Source: Isoperla grammatica
Lineage: Eukaryota; Arthropoda; Insecta; Plecoptera; Perlodidae
Direction: 5' to 3'
Assembly: GCA_945910005.1 (NCBI GenBank)
Contig: OX246737.1
Location: 79,488,931-79,552,930 of the forward strand
DNA: 64,000 bases
The notes beneath the pieces were generated by a model that saw only the letters and a program-made list of their open reading frames with translations, was not told where the DNA came from and did not search any database. Below, piece after piece: positions 1 through 10,355 of this stretch. Each line of letters opens with the position of its first letter. Position 1 is the stretch's first letter. The position numbers and the translations under genes are program-made.

Positions 1-146
1 TGAGGCAAAGAGACCTACTAAAAGTGAAGAACTGAAAGTTGAAAATAAGAGATTAAAGATGGAACTTGAAGAAACTAAAAGGGAAGTAAGAAAATTGCGA
101 GACCAGAATGATAATTTGCAGCAGCTTGTTATCGATAAAGTTGATG
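1..146 (+). CDS. Partial exon of BEN-domain host gene, coiled-coil segment
   Basis: The frame starting at base 2 is open for 48 codons and is rich in K, E, L and R (for example ELKVENKRLKMELEETKREV), with hydrophobic residues spaced as in a coiled coil. It runs to GAT G followed by a consensus donor GTGAGC at 147. The exon is cut off on the left by the window edge. Coiled coils often precede the BEN domain in BEN proteins, so I place it in the same gene as the exon at 2309. The phases do not match directly: this exon ends in phase 1 and the next starts in phase 0. An unseen short exon, or a weak donor GTTGAT after codon AAA, would be needed. Linkage to the BEN exon is inference. Confidence 0.55.
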
Positions 147-1033
147 GTGAGCTCTGTGCAAGTAGGCCTAATCTAATTTTTGAAAAAGCTAGATAGGCCT
201 TTGCTTTTTAAACTTTTGACTATTTAAAGTAAATTTATGGTTCATACAAAAAATCCCCCCATTACAGATATTTCAATACGATATCAGGCTTGTCGTATCC
301 AATTTAATTTTGTAGCGCTTTCAGTTTCGTTGCCTCAATAGGCCTATTTATAGTCACTGCTTTTTGAAGAGGACAGTTTTTACTTGTGACAAACGACAGA
401 AACCCTTGATTAAACTTGATAGAGTAGCGTATCCTATTTGATTTTATTAACAAAACGTGGCTATCTCCTAGAAATGAGGATTATTGGATAGGCCTCTAGT
501 TAAGAGGTCATTACAATTTGTTTGCTTTTTCTCATGTCTTCATTTTTTACCTGGGCCTATTTAGTTTGTTTTTTAATGTAAGGGACTTTTTTGATTTGGA
601 AGACGTTCCATCTTTTTTTTTTTAAAGAGTATGTCTTCAGTCAGTGTGCTCAATATCTTATTCTTTCCAGAATTGATTCAATACAACAATAGGCCTACGT
701 AGGGTTTTAAATGGTGGAAAAAACCCGGGTTTTTTGGGTTTTTTCCGATGCTCTGGAAAAGTAGTTTTTTTTGGGAAAAATTGAAAATAGGCCCAAAGTA
801 CTACTACAAATACTGTAACCAATTTAAACTTTTAACGTTGTTACAAATACAAACAATGCAAGACACCAAGAATAGAGATACTAATCATAATCCTAAATCC
901 TTACTACTAATGAACAATGAATGATTATGGATTAAAGATTATGAATTAACATTTTTTAAATAAAAACGTTACAAAAAAAAGCTTCAGCCTAGTCCTCACA
1001 CACGAGTTTGTGTATAGGCCTATACTCATCAGT
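147..1033. other. Intronic DNA, no gene seen
   Basis: AT-rich sequence with several TAGGCCTA-type octamers and T and A runs. No splice-bounded open frame was recognised. Confidence 0.5.
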
Positions 1034-1569
1034 AGAGATCCTTGTATTTCGCAATGCGCGATAGCGCGAAATCACTTGAAACGTACAGCAATTGAAATAT
1101 GTTGGCATGACAGTCTGTTGTGAGTCGAAAAATAGTCTTTTTAAATCGCGAAATAAAACGAAATCCTGTGTATACGCAAAATAGCATAAGTCTACTGTTA
1201 TAAAAACGAAAAAGACTGAAGCTGTTGAATTGACGCGAAATCGCTGAATTTCTGTCAAAAACGTAATTTTCAACATTTTCTGCAGTGACTGCAGTGACCC
1301 TTCCACCCCTGCTAAACCGGTTCGCAACAGATTTTTCTCGTAGCTTGTGCGTCGACTGCATTCCGCTTTCCTAGCGACAGATTTCTTTTTTTCTTCTTTT
1401 CTTTCGCGACAATTTAGGCATGCCACATACGCTAGAATACTAGATACAAATTAGATTTGGTAAATTAAAATTGAAACACCGCCATAAGCTGAAACTACTG
1501 CTCAACAGCGAAATTTGGATTTAATAAAACGAAATATGCTAAAAAATAAAACCATTTACAAGGATCTCT
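1034..1569. mobile_element. Non-autonomous MULE-like DNA element, 536 bp
   Basis: The element begins AGAGATCCTTGTA and ends with the inverted TACAAGGATCTCT. The 10-bp direct repeat ACTCATCAGT flanks it exactly (1024-1033 and 1570-1579). A second copy of nearly the same length lies at 10909-11447 in opposite orientation, also with a 10-bp duplication. Target duplications of 9-11 bp are typical of Mutator-like elements, so the superfamily is inferred from that length. Two overlapping minus-strand open frames inside show no recognisable domain and I do not call them genes. Confidence 0.8.
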
Positions 1570-1579
1570 ACTCATCAGT

Positions 1580-2308
1580 CATCATCTCATTCTCATCACA
1601 ATCAATCTGTCTCTCTCCAAGTTAGGCCTAACTCATTCCTGATCCTGGTCCCCCTATGGTGATCAATTGCATACTCAGTGGTACTGGGCCCTATGATGTT
1701 GTCTGAGTCGGAGTCAGACACTTCGTATTGTTCACCCACTTCGTCATTGGCATCTAAATCTTGTGGGGTGTCTAACTGCTAAATATCGCTCTCGTCGAAT
1801 ATAACACTAAAAATAGTGTAGCCCGACAATGATTTATCAACACTGAACTGACTTGAGTGCCGTGGTCGAGGTAGTAGTTCATGCTAAAAGATTGCACGGG
1901 TGGTGGTGGAGAGGGAGAGAGACAAACCCTACTTGAACAGAAGTCTGGAGTCCGACAACATGAACAAAGGACACTAACAAAATGGACATTTTATTTATAG
2001 ACACTTTTCTATTTCTAAGGGAAATACCGCAAAGCACAAAAATAAAATACGTAATGAATGTTAAATCAATTAAAAACATTTGGCTAATAGTAAATCGCCG
2101 ATTTCAATTTGAGGAACCGTGTTTTTTTTTTCTGGTAAACGGGTAGTGAAAACACAAACCCGTACCGGACTTCGTCGGGCGGGTACTGTATCGGGTACTG
2201 GTCGTCTTCCCTACATAAAAACCATTTTTTACAACTTTCAAAAAGGGGCTACTAAAGTTGTTAGCCAAATCTTAGGGATTGAATTTTTTTATTTTTCATT
2301 CATTACAG
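1580..2308. other. Intronic DNA, no gene seen
   Basis: Mixed AT-rich sequence leading to the splice acceptor before the exon at 2309. Nothing further was recognised. Confidence 0.5.
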
Positions 2309-2525
2309 ACTCACTTGGGCTATGATGTGCAGATTTCAACCGATCGAATGGATCACATCAAGGCTTCAGCGAAGCGGCCATCACTCTTTGTAAGAAATCT
2401 TGCGACAGAGCTGTGGGGTGCTTATGTACTCAAAAATAAATCAGTATTGGGGAAAAGCAGTCCAAGGACTCCCAATGTTGCTGCCAAACCACCGCTAACG
2501 CCAAGAAAATTAAAGGCAGTTCTTG
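2309..2525 (+). CDS. BEN-domain exon, first half of the domain
   Basis: This 217-bp exon lies between acceptor CATTACAG and donor G|GTAAGC and starts in phase 0. Its 72 codons read like the N-terminal two thirds of a BEN domain, a DNA-binding and protein-interaction fold of chromatin repressors: an LG-x-V strand near the start, a D-HIKASAKRPSLFVRNLA helix, ELWG, then SVLGK and KPPLTPRKLKAVL. It ends in phase 1, and the exon at 13720 starts in the matching phase, completing the codon to alanine. The product is probably a nuclear DNA-binding or corepressor protein. The family call rests on pattern recognition of the BEN consensus, not on a search. Confidence 0.8.
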
Positions 2526-2857
2526 GTAAGCAATTGTTTGATAGTATTTACTCTTAAGCATGGTATCATAATCTGCTTACTGAAGTGGGATATCAGTATC
2601 GGCCAATATTCCAATTTTCCCGGTAATTGGTTCATCTTATTTTTGAGTACATATTGGAATACTGTTATTTTTCAAATTTTTTGGGCTTTTTATGTTGAAA
2701 TTCTCAAAAAAAAAAAAAAAGCCACTCTCGTTCCATTTCTAATCAAATAAATGAGTAAATTGAAATTCTATTTTAACAAATTTAATTAATATGTACTGTA
2801 ACTAATGTTATTGTTATACTTTTAAACTTAGATCCTAATGTTATTTCATAAACTTAA
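2526..2857. other. Intron start and insertion site of the TTAA element
   Basis: Non-coding. A copy of a roughly 70-bp sequence starting TTAATATGTA (about 2786-2857) directly precedes the TTAA at 2854-2857. A diverged direct copy resumes at 13288, right after the inserted segment, so the empty site seems to have been a short tandem duplication with TTAA at its junction. Confidence 0.55.
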
Positions 2858-3248
2858 GGGGAGATCCTTGGCAACAAACCTTCTAAAACGTGATAGTCAG
2901 GTTTTTGCATACCTATTATTATAGTCGCATTATTTCCCAGTGTAATAAACGTTATTTCAAAGATATCCGAGCATCCATTATGTTTCTATGAATTTTTTAA
3001 AACTGCATTGTTGGTTGTTAACATACGTAGTAACATCACCGTGTTACATCCAAAATTTCAAAGCTTTCCCATGAAAAGTGATAATTAGCTGATTTCTTTT
3101 CTATAGCGTAGTAGAAGAAGTAGCGTATTTTACTTTCTATGTTGGTACCCCTGAAGCATGCAGGCGATTGTTGACGCCACTCTCACACTCTTGTGGATTG
3201 TTTACAAATTTCTTCGTTTTGACATTTAAGTGATTCGTGTGCAGTAAA

Positions 3249-3645
3249 ATGGGAAGAACAGTTATGGTAACTAAAAAAAAAAGACTGTTTAGGGGTAATA
3301 GATACCGTGTTTTAGTAAAAATAATGGCAATGTGGGAGTAACAACTGGAAATACTATTGAAAATGTCCGTGATGTGCTACAAATCTGTAAGCCTAGAGAT
3401 TCTAACCCAACAAACGAACATGCTAGGCCCCCTAGGTATTGAGTTGCCCTAGGCCTAGGCCTAGTGCGTTTTAAAGTTATCGTTTAGATCTAAACGAAAA
3501 CTTTCTGATGTATCAAACCCTGATACAAGTAGGCCTAGGCCTAGTACACCTAGTACTTCGGATAAAGAGATTCTCCCTGATGACCCTGATGAACCCTTAT
3601 ATGGAGCTGGGCTCTTCTATAGATCCCGAACACATTGTGGAAGAG
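3249..3645 (+). pseudogene. Damaged 5' coding region of the nested BEN-type gene
   Basis: From ATG at 3249 a basic start (MGRTVMVTKKKRLFRGNRYR) runs 30 codons to a stop. A different frame then continues with coding-like sequence (NNGNVGVTTGNTIENVRDVL), as if one A were missing from the A run near 3311. A good donor, GTAAGC, lies at 3387. Further on, KRKLSDVSNPDTS and DDPDEPLY are in one frame and ELGSSIDPEHIVEE in another, broken near 3600. The last codon GAG precedes GTCAAC in phase 0, which would join the phase-0 exon at 7625. Either this is decaying or it has uncorrected homopolymer errors. Membership in the nested gene is inferred from order and phase. Confidence 0.4.
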
Positions 3646-3699
3646 GTCAACATTACGTAATAAATCTAATCTAATTCAAAACACATTTTAAAGGGCTTT

Positions 3700-4400
3700 G
3701 AAGTAGGTAAGAAGCATCCCTTATAGAAATTTTGGTTGGCCAAGTAGTATCCATGAGGTATCCACGAGGTGACCAAGCCGTATTTTTGTCCACCAAGTGA
3801 TGGCCAAGTCAGCGCCACGGGTATCCATCAATATTTGTGAAAAGTTAACGATAGCCAAGTGCCCCGCCAAGTATTCGCCATGAAGTGGCCATACGATCCC
3901 CTGGTGGGAATGGTAGCCATAAGAGCGCCATTAGTACGCCATTATGTAGCCAAGAGATGGCCATGTGGCTACATGATGGCGAACTAATGGCGACCTTGAA
4001 AATACGAGCCATAAGAGCGCCATCAGTACGCCATTATGTATCCAAGAGATGGCCATGTGGCTACATGATGGCGAACTAATGGCGACTTTGAAAATACGAG
4101 CCATAAGAGCGCCATCAGTACGCCATTATGTATCCAAGAGATGGCCATGTGGCTACATGATGGCGAACTAATGGCGACTTTGAAAATACGAGCCATAAGA
4201 GCGCCATCAGTACGCCATTATGTATCCAAGAGATGGCCATGTGGCTACATGATGGCGAACTAATGGCGACTTTGAAAATACGAGCCATAAGAGCGCCATC
4301 AGTACGCCATCCAAGAGATGGCCATGTGGCTACATGATGGCGAACTAATGGCGACTCTGAAAATACGAGCCAAAAGAGCGCCATCAGTATGCCATTGCAA
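3700..4400. repeat. Left subterminal array with 92-bp tandem units
   Basis: The block begins with GCCAAG-type motifs. From about 3890 it becomes a tandem array: AATACGAGCC recurs at 4001, 4093, 4185, 4277 and 4362, a 92-bp period with the last unit 7 bp short. Each unit holds several GCCAT and ATGGC words. The right end of the same element has a related, inverted array. Open frames through it are by-products of the repeat. Confidence 0.85.
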
Positions 4401-4940
4401 CTGATGTGAAGCCGGAAAAGAATATGATTGAAATTAATGAACACAAATTTGGGATTATCAGTACCTGTTATGTTGGTAACATTAAAGATGGGCAAGAAGT
4501 TGCCTTATTAGGGTACTACCGCCCAGTAAACACACTCCCTCCTAAGTCCCTTCTTTTGGAGACTTATTGCGTCCTTTTTAGGAGCTCCGAAAAAGTACGT
4601 ATATATAGTACAGTAAGTACGTCTTAAGAAAGTCCTTCCTTTCATTGGCTCCCTCTTGCTTTAAGTTTGGTTATAATTGGTCCGTAAACAATGTATACAT
4701 CATTATTTCTTGTTATTTATTTAGGTTTTTTAAACAAAATTAGGTTTAAATAGAAACTCTTTTTAAAAGACTTATGCATCCTTTTTAGGAGCTCCTAAAA
4801 ACTACGTAAAGAGACCCTCTTAAGTGCATCGTAATAGTACGGCCTTCTTTTAATCACGGATTGACTTGGATGAAGATGAATTATTATGGACGTGCGTGCG
4901 TGTATAATGTATGTAAAAGGTAAATTGTGTATACAAAATG
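4401..4940. other. Unassigned DNA inside the TTAA element
   Basis: A short plus-strand open frame (4406-4627) has no recognisable domain. A GCATCCTTTTTAGGAGCTCC-like motif occurs twice (near 4567 and 4776), so part of this is a small direct duplication. Confidence 0.35.
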
Positions 4941-5715
4941 TTCGTCGGTTGCGCACAGGTCAAGTCAAACGGCGTGACGGATTTGGTTAAACTTTTTAGT
5001 CAACACTCGTGACCAGTAAACTAATTAGATGCTGTTACCACAACTTGTAAACTCCATCAAGATCTAAACTACAAAAAATTAATCAGTGAGAAATAATGAT
5101 GAGTTATAAATATAATTTTTTTATTCATCGCGCACAGGTCAAACGGCGCAACAGATTTGGCTGAAATTTTACGACAACACTTTTGATCCCTAAACTAGAT
5201 GCTGTTAACATAACCAGAAAAATCCGTCAAGATGCCAACTTACAAAAAATGAATTACTAAAACAAAATACCTAATTTTGTTCGTCGCGCACAGGCCAAAT
5301 GGCTTGACGGATTTGGCTGAAATTGTCAGTCAACACTTTTGATCCCTAAACTAGATGCTGTTAACATAACCCAAAAAATTCGTCAAGATGCCAACCTACA
5401 AAAAACTAATTACTGAAAACTTTGTTCGTCGCGCTCAGGCCAAACGGCTGGACGGATTTGGTTGAAATTTTCGGTCAACACTCGTGACTACTAAACTAGA
5501 TGCTGTTAACATAACCAAAAAAATTCGTTAAGATGCCAACCTACAAAAAACTAATTACTGAAAATTTTGTTCGTTGCGCACAGGCCAAACGGCTAGACGG
5601 ATTTGACTGAAATTTTCGGTCAACACCCATGACTACTAAACTCGATGCTGTTAACATAACCAGCAGAATTCGTCACGATGCCAACTTAGAAACAATTAAT
5701 TTCTAAAAAAAAAAT
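4941..5715 (+). repeat. Tandem units of the TTCGTCGCGCACAGG family
   Basis: Five units start near 4941, 5126, 5280, 5425 and 5570 (spacing 185, 154, 145, 145 bp). Each reads TTCGTCGCGCACAGG, then a GGCTTGACGGATTTGGCTGA-like stretch, GATGCTGTTAACATAAC, CCGTCAAGATGCCAACCTAC and an AT-rich link. The same family makes up the arms of the palindrome at 29-34 kb, so it is a dispersed repeat of a larger transposon family. Confidence 0.85.
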
Positions 5716-5739
5716 GTCTTTGTTTATTTATTTAAATAA

Positions 5740-6110
5740 AAACTTACAAATGGATTTAAATGCGTTCCCAGCAAACATAAAAATGCGATTCGGGAACAAA
5801 GTACTGCCGGATCGCTACCACCAATGCCGGTTTACTGCCCGGGTGCCGAAAGCCTAATTTATTGACTGCCGTTTCGGCAGCGGACCGTCTCCGTAGTTTT
5901 CTGGTCATCGGTCATATTGCTGTATGCGTTGTAACCCGGCGCCGGATCGTTACCGATACGGCGCTAACGTCGAATATACCTATCAACGCTGATTTGACTG
6001 CCGGCTCGCTACCGAACCATCGACGGTTTAGTGCCGTAGCGGTAATGACAATCCGGCAGCAGTTCGGTACCAGAACGGCGACACATTTCTGCATATGAAC
6101 GATGAATTAT
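5740..6110. other. CpG-rich patch, identity unknown
   Basis: This stretch is much richer in CG dinucleotides than its surroundings and repeats CCGGATCG, GCTACCG and TACCGATACGG-like words. Overlapping short open frames on both strands (about 60-78 codons) have no recognisable domain. It may be a fragment of a GC-rich mobile element. Confidence 0.4.
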
Positions 6111-6151
6111 GCACATATCAGCAATTAGTTACACAGTATTATTGAATAGTG

Positions 6152-6176
<25 letters not shown>

Positions 6177-6184
<8 letters not shown>

Positions 6185-6374
6185 AAAATTGTAAATACCA
6201 CGGGTTGTTACGTCACGTTTACTGCACTTACTTGTCATATTAGTCGACGTTTCTGAGCAACGTAAGTGTCCTGAGGACAGAGCACATACGTTGCTCAGAA
6301 ACGTCGACTAATATGACAAGTAAGTGCAGTAAACGTGACGTAACAACCCGTGGTATTTACAATTTTAACAATAT
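6177..6374. mobile_element. Perfect palindrome, 88-bp arms, MITE-like
   Basis: The left arm (6177-6264) and right arm (6287-6374) are exact reverse complements over 88 bp, separated by a 22-bp spacer. (TA)n tracts lie on both sides (about 6154-6180 and 6402-6430), consistent with insertion at TA as in Tc1/mariner-derived MITEs. No coding potential. The structure could extrude as a cruciform. Confidence 0.85.
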
Positions 6375-6395
6375 TAATAGTCACGAAAGTCTAAG

Positions 6396-6432
<37 letters not shown>

Positions 6433-6434
6433 TC

Positions 6435-7624
6435 GGTGAATTGTTGTTTTATATATTATATATAACTACAACTCAGCGATTGTGCGCGCTGCGTGTGTGA
6501 TTACGCGTGCATTTATTTAATTATATTTGAAGTGCCGCTCAACAACTATCACCAACACCCCAGCACTCAAATGGTTTTTGAAAGTTATTTCATTTTACCC
6601 AATATAATCACAATCATAAAAACAATACAAAAACTAATAAGAAATAATGATATAACAGTATAATACTATGCCGATAATAATAGTTCTTTATTTTCGTATG
6701 TAATAAAAACGAAAAAGTAAGCACACATTTTGTGTTTCAAAAGTTGGACAGCCTACCATAGCGACTGCGTCGCTACTCGCCAACATCAAGTATCAACACG
6801 CATCGCATTTCTCATGTGGAAGTGAAGTGTCTGCAATTTGCTTTGCATTTCTCGCTTGCATACTTCAAAACAGCGTTAAGGTAAGACAATTATGTACTAT
6901 ATTATACATTGCTTCAAAAATTATATTGGGGTTTGAGTAGGGCCTAGGCCTACAGTTTAGATTAGGCCTAGTGCAAGTTGCGCCGCTTGCACATGGCATG
7001 GAACCTTATAAAATAACACAATCAAACACTATCAGGCTAGGCCTAGGTCTATCCTATTTGTGAAATACAGTCTTTAATTCTGCAAAGTGAACAATGTTGT
7101 ACCTAGACTTCGGGTTTATTTTTAACTAATCCAATAAAGTAACCTGGGGCTAGGTAGGCCTAGGGCCTACCTAACCTAACTTTTTGAGTGGGGCTAAACT
7201 TGGCAATTAGCCCGCAATGTAAAAATAGGTAGGCTAGCAAACCTAGCTAATATATAGGCCTAGGCCTATACATACATACATACATACATACATACATACA
7301 TACATACATACATACATACATACAATTTCCAATAGTTTTGTCCCTGTATGATACAGTTGAATTCAATGAAAACATGGTAGGCCTAGCCTAGGCTAGCTAC
7401 CTAGTAACAAAATTTATCTCGATTCCTTAAAGAACATTTAAATTATTTAGCAAGTAGTTTCATTATAGACCTAGTCGATTTGTCCACTCTTGTTATCTCT
7501 TACTAGTAACTACTAGGCCTAGGCTACCTAATAGAATAATTAGGCTACTATAACATAATTCAATTTGTGATACACAGTATTCATTTTCTCACATTCACAA
7601 TTGTGACTCGCTATTGTGTTACAG
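6435..7624. other. Intron of the nested gene, with a (CATA)n microsatellite
   Basis: Non-coding, with many TAGGCCTA octamers. A (CATA)n tract spans about 7268-7324. An acceptor GTTACAG ends the stretch. Confidence 0.55.
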
Positions 7625-7805
7625 GTTGAATTGGTGCCTGGCACTGGTGTCTTCATAGATAGGACCACCAAACGAGAAATAATTCTCAAACATATTGCAA
7701 ACCCCAGTGCACTAACACGAGCACTGTACACTGCACTTATACTGGACTTCGACAGTGCTAAGTTTCGCAGTCAAGAAGGGAACAAGATTGTTCAGGCTGT
7801 GGAGC
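7625..7805 (+). CDS. Nested BEN-type exon, first part of domain
   Basis: This 181-bp exon sits between GTTACAG and C|GTAAGT and starts in phase 0. It encodes 60 residues starting VELVPGTGVFIDRTTKRE and including NPSALTRAL and KIVQAVE. Layout matches a BEN domain: a V-x-V/I strand pair, a helix with S-x-L-R-L, and a K-x-x-AV segment just before the intron. Like the host exon at 2309 it begins in phase 0 and ends in phase 1, right after an AV-x motif, so the two domains share an intron position. The product would be a small BEN-type DNA-binding protein carried by the TTAA element. Family assignment is by motif layout and intron conservation. Confidence 0.65.
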
Positions 7806-8609
7806 GTAAGTTGCAACAAAGATTCCTCTTAGTTAAAAAAGAAGCGTACCTCTAAGCTAACTTATACAATATGATCCCTCTGTAAGATTGCAAACACATT
7901 CTGGAAATAAGTTCATGGCAGCGCAGATCAAGGTTGTAGGCATACTATTTGTTTTTTTTGGTGATATAAGTTAGCCTATTTGCTCTTGTGATTTGTTGAA
8001 TGTTGTTTGTAGGCCTAGGTCATTTTTGTGTGGGTATCCATCAAGATTATGAATTATTTTGTTCTGTCCATCATAGTCTAGACCAGTGTTTCTCAACCTT
8101 CACTGTTCTAGGGACCACTACAGTAGTACGTTTCTCAAAAATCCCATGGACCTCTGCATTATTTATTCCCCCAAGAATGATATCAATGAACAACAAAAAC
8201 GACATGATTACTGTAGGCCCTACTGGCACTTAAAAGTCAGAACATAGCAATCTGCAAAGCTATGGGTGGAATTTTCCCAGCTTATTTTTGGCTAGATTAG
8301 AAATAATGTTTTCGAGAAAACTTTAAATTGAACCTTGAACGAAGTAAGAGCCGGCATATATGCGAAGCATGGGCGTACATACATTTACATGCTGTACAAT
8401 TACAATTAGTAATTACAAAAATAACACTTGTAGTGGGGATTAGGGGGACCAATATATTAGGAAACCTTCCAAATGTGTATATCTTTTAGACTTTTAAATT
8501 GCTTATGTATGTCAGCACCTTGTAAGTTTATTACCCCAAGTTACCCCCCCTACTATTTTGTATGTCTAAGTAGGCCTACTCTAATGCACTTTGATCTATC
8601 TAATTACAG
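7806..8609. other. Intron of the nested gene
   Basis: Non-coding apart from a short open frame at 8000-8233 that overlaps a hAT-like terminus. Ends at acceptor TAATTACAG. Confidence 0.5.
8093..8200 (+). mobile_element. hAT-like element end (fragment)
   Basis: The sequence CAGTGTTTCTCAACCTT followed by GGGACCAC is the widely shared terminal motif of hAT elements. I found no opposite inverted end downstream, so this looks like a single surviving terminus. The right limit is arbitrary. Confidence 0.5.
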
Positions 8610-8704
8610 TTTTCGTGAGAAACATCATCGAAAGTAAAAACAGGGAACTGAGTCCCTCAAAACGACATGTACTAGTTCTAAAACTTCAGAAAAATTCTCA
8701 ATAG
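8610..8704 (+). CDS. Nested BEN-type terminal exon
   Basis: After acceptor TAATTACAG the exon completes the phase-1 codon left by the exon ending at 7805 to leucine, then reads FVRNIIESKNRELSPSKRHV and ends at TAG (8702-8704), 31 residues in all. A basic helical C-terminus fits the end of a BEN domain. The match of phase and open frame across a 0.8-kb intron is good evidence that both exons are real. No polyadenylation signal was assigned with confidence. Confidence 0.6.
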
Positions 8705-9659
8705 GAAAGCAGCCACTATGCGAAGAATATTAAAAGAGGGGAACAACTGCAATATGGTTACTCAAAAAAATAAAAGGATCTAATTATATAAAACAAGGTG
8801 CGTATTCATGGTCAAATATAGTATGTTATGTTTCAGTTTCAGTTTATTGGGCATTTAAAATACAGTACACGTGAATATCTACGCATGCAAGTTAGAGGTG
8901 GTCGCTTAAGCAATTTGTTTTTCAAGTCACATCACGTCACGCAAACTTTGCTTGCACTCACGCACAACTGTTTTCTGTTCAGTTAACTCACCCGCGATCA
9001 CGTTTCATTTAGTAAGTTACTCGTGCAGATTCACGCACAAACCATGTGCTTACCATGCTTTCACTGTTCCATTCATACTTTTTAATCACATACCATTTTT
9101 AGTCCATACTACCCTACTTCCTTGGGTCTTTGAGAGCCACTCGTCTTGGTCCTTCTAACTTAACTATATGTCCTTTTCAAAAAGCAGTCTGTGCTTGTGC
9201 TCTATAAATATAATATGTGGTCTGCCACTGTCTGTAGCCTTCTTGCTTTATGCGTATATGCCTGTGTCCACTTAAGTGTTGAAGGAGCTGAGATGGGCCT
9301 AGTCCAGTCAACCCCATGGCAACACATTGTGTAACGCACAATTGAACGTGACATGATTCCCATCTGACTCATATATTGTCACACAAACTCATGGCACGTC
9401 TTTTAAATTATCAAATTATTTTGATTCAAATTATTATGATTATCAATTGCAAGAATGATATAGATGTTTTTGTTTTCGCTTCATTTCAAATTACCTCTTC
9501 GAAGACATCATACATTACAGCCATGTGATCGGATAAGTTTAATTTTATTCTCATTTTAGTAAACATAAACCGGCTTCATACTAATGGCTATGCTTTGCAG
9601 TATCATCTTTTTACCTGAAGCCATTATGATATTTATGTTTTGTGATTTTTTTTTTACAG
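8705..9659. other. Non-coding DNA within the TTAA element
   Basis: No recognised gene. The open frame at 8952-9158 has no domain. Ordinary intergenic composition. Confidence 0.4.
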
Positions 9660-9689
9660 TCGTACCCAGACTGCAACAGGCGACAGTGC

Positions 9690-9985
9690 GAGTGGCACGA
9701 GACGACAATGTGAGTGTGGCACGGGCTACCGCCCCACACGACAATGCGAGTGGCACGTGACGACAATGCGAATGTGGCACGAGACGACAATGCGAGTGTG
9801 GCACGGGCCACCGCCCCACACGCCAATGTGAGTGTGGCACAGGCCACCGCCCCACGTGACAATGCGAGTGTGGCACGGGCCACCGCCCCACACGCCAATG
9901 TGAGTGTGGTACAATGACAATGGGAGTGTGGCACGGGCCACCGCCCCACACGCCAATGTGAGTGTGGTACAGGCCCATGCCTCAC
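9690..9985. repeat. GC-rich minisatellite
   Basis: Variants of GGCACGGGCCACCGCCCCAC and GACAATGCGAGTGTGGCAC recur through the block, the longer form near 9805, 9883 and 9937. Open frames here on both strands are by-products of the repeat. Confidence 0.8.
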
Positions 9986-10038
9986 CACAAAAGTTCAATG
10001 ATGACGACAGGGAACTCATCTCTTTTGATTAGTTTTGA

Positions 10039-10105
10039 GTGTGTGTGTGTGTGTGCGTGCGTGCGTGCGTGTGTTGTGTAAGTGAGTGCGTGCGAGCGTG
10101 TGGGT
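10039..10105. repeat. GT/GTGC simple repeat
   Basis: GTGTGT followed by GTGC units, degenerating into GAGTGCGTGC. Confidence 0.85.
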
Positions 10106-10355
10106 AGGGATTAAAAATTTACTACTTTACTTTAAATTTACTACTACTTAAATTTACTATGTAGGCCTACAGCCTACTACTAAAATTTACTACTTTTACT
10201 TTTTTTTACTTAAATTAAAATTTCGTGCTTTCAAGTGATTATTTTGCAAGTAAACTTTCTTTATGTAATACAAATTATGTGGTTTCAATTTGTGGATTTT
10301 GTTCAATTTTTCCCAATTAAAAAAAAACAATTGGTCCAACTGTATAGGGAAAAAC

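Noticed and set aside
989..1426. Two minus-strand frames near 1.0-1.4 kb as genes
   Set aside because: They overlap each other inside a MITE-sized element with a clear 10-bp target duplication and show no domain.
9556..10019. Histidine-rich and alanine-rich proteins near 9.7 kb
   Set aside because: Frames arise from a GC-rich minisatellite on both strands.
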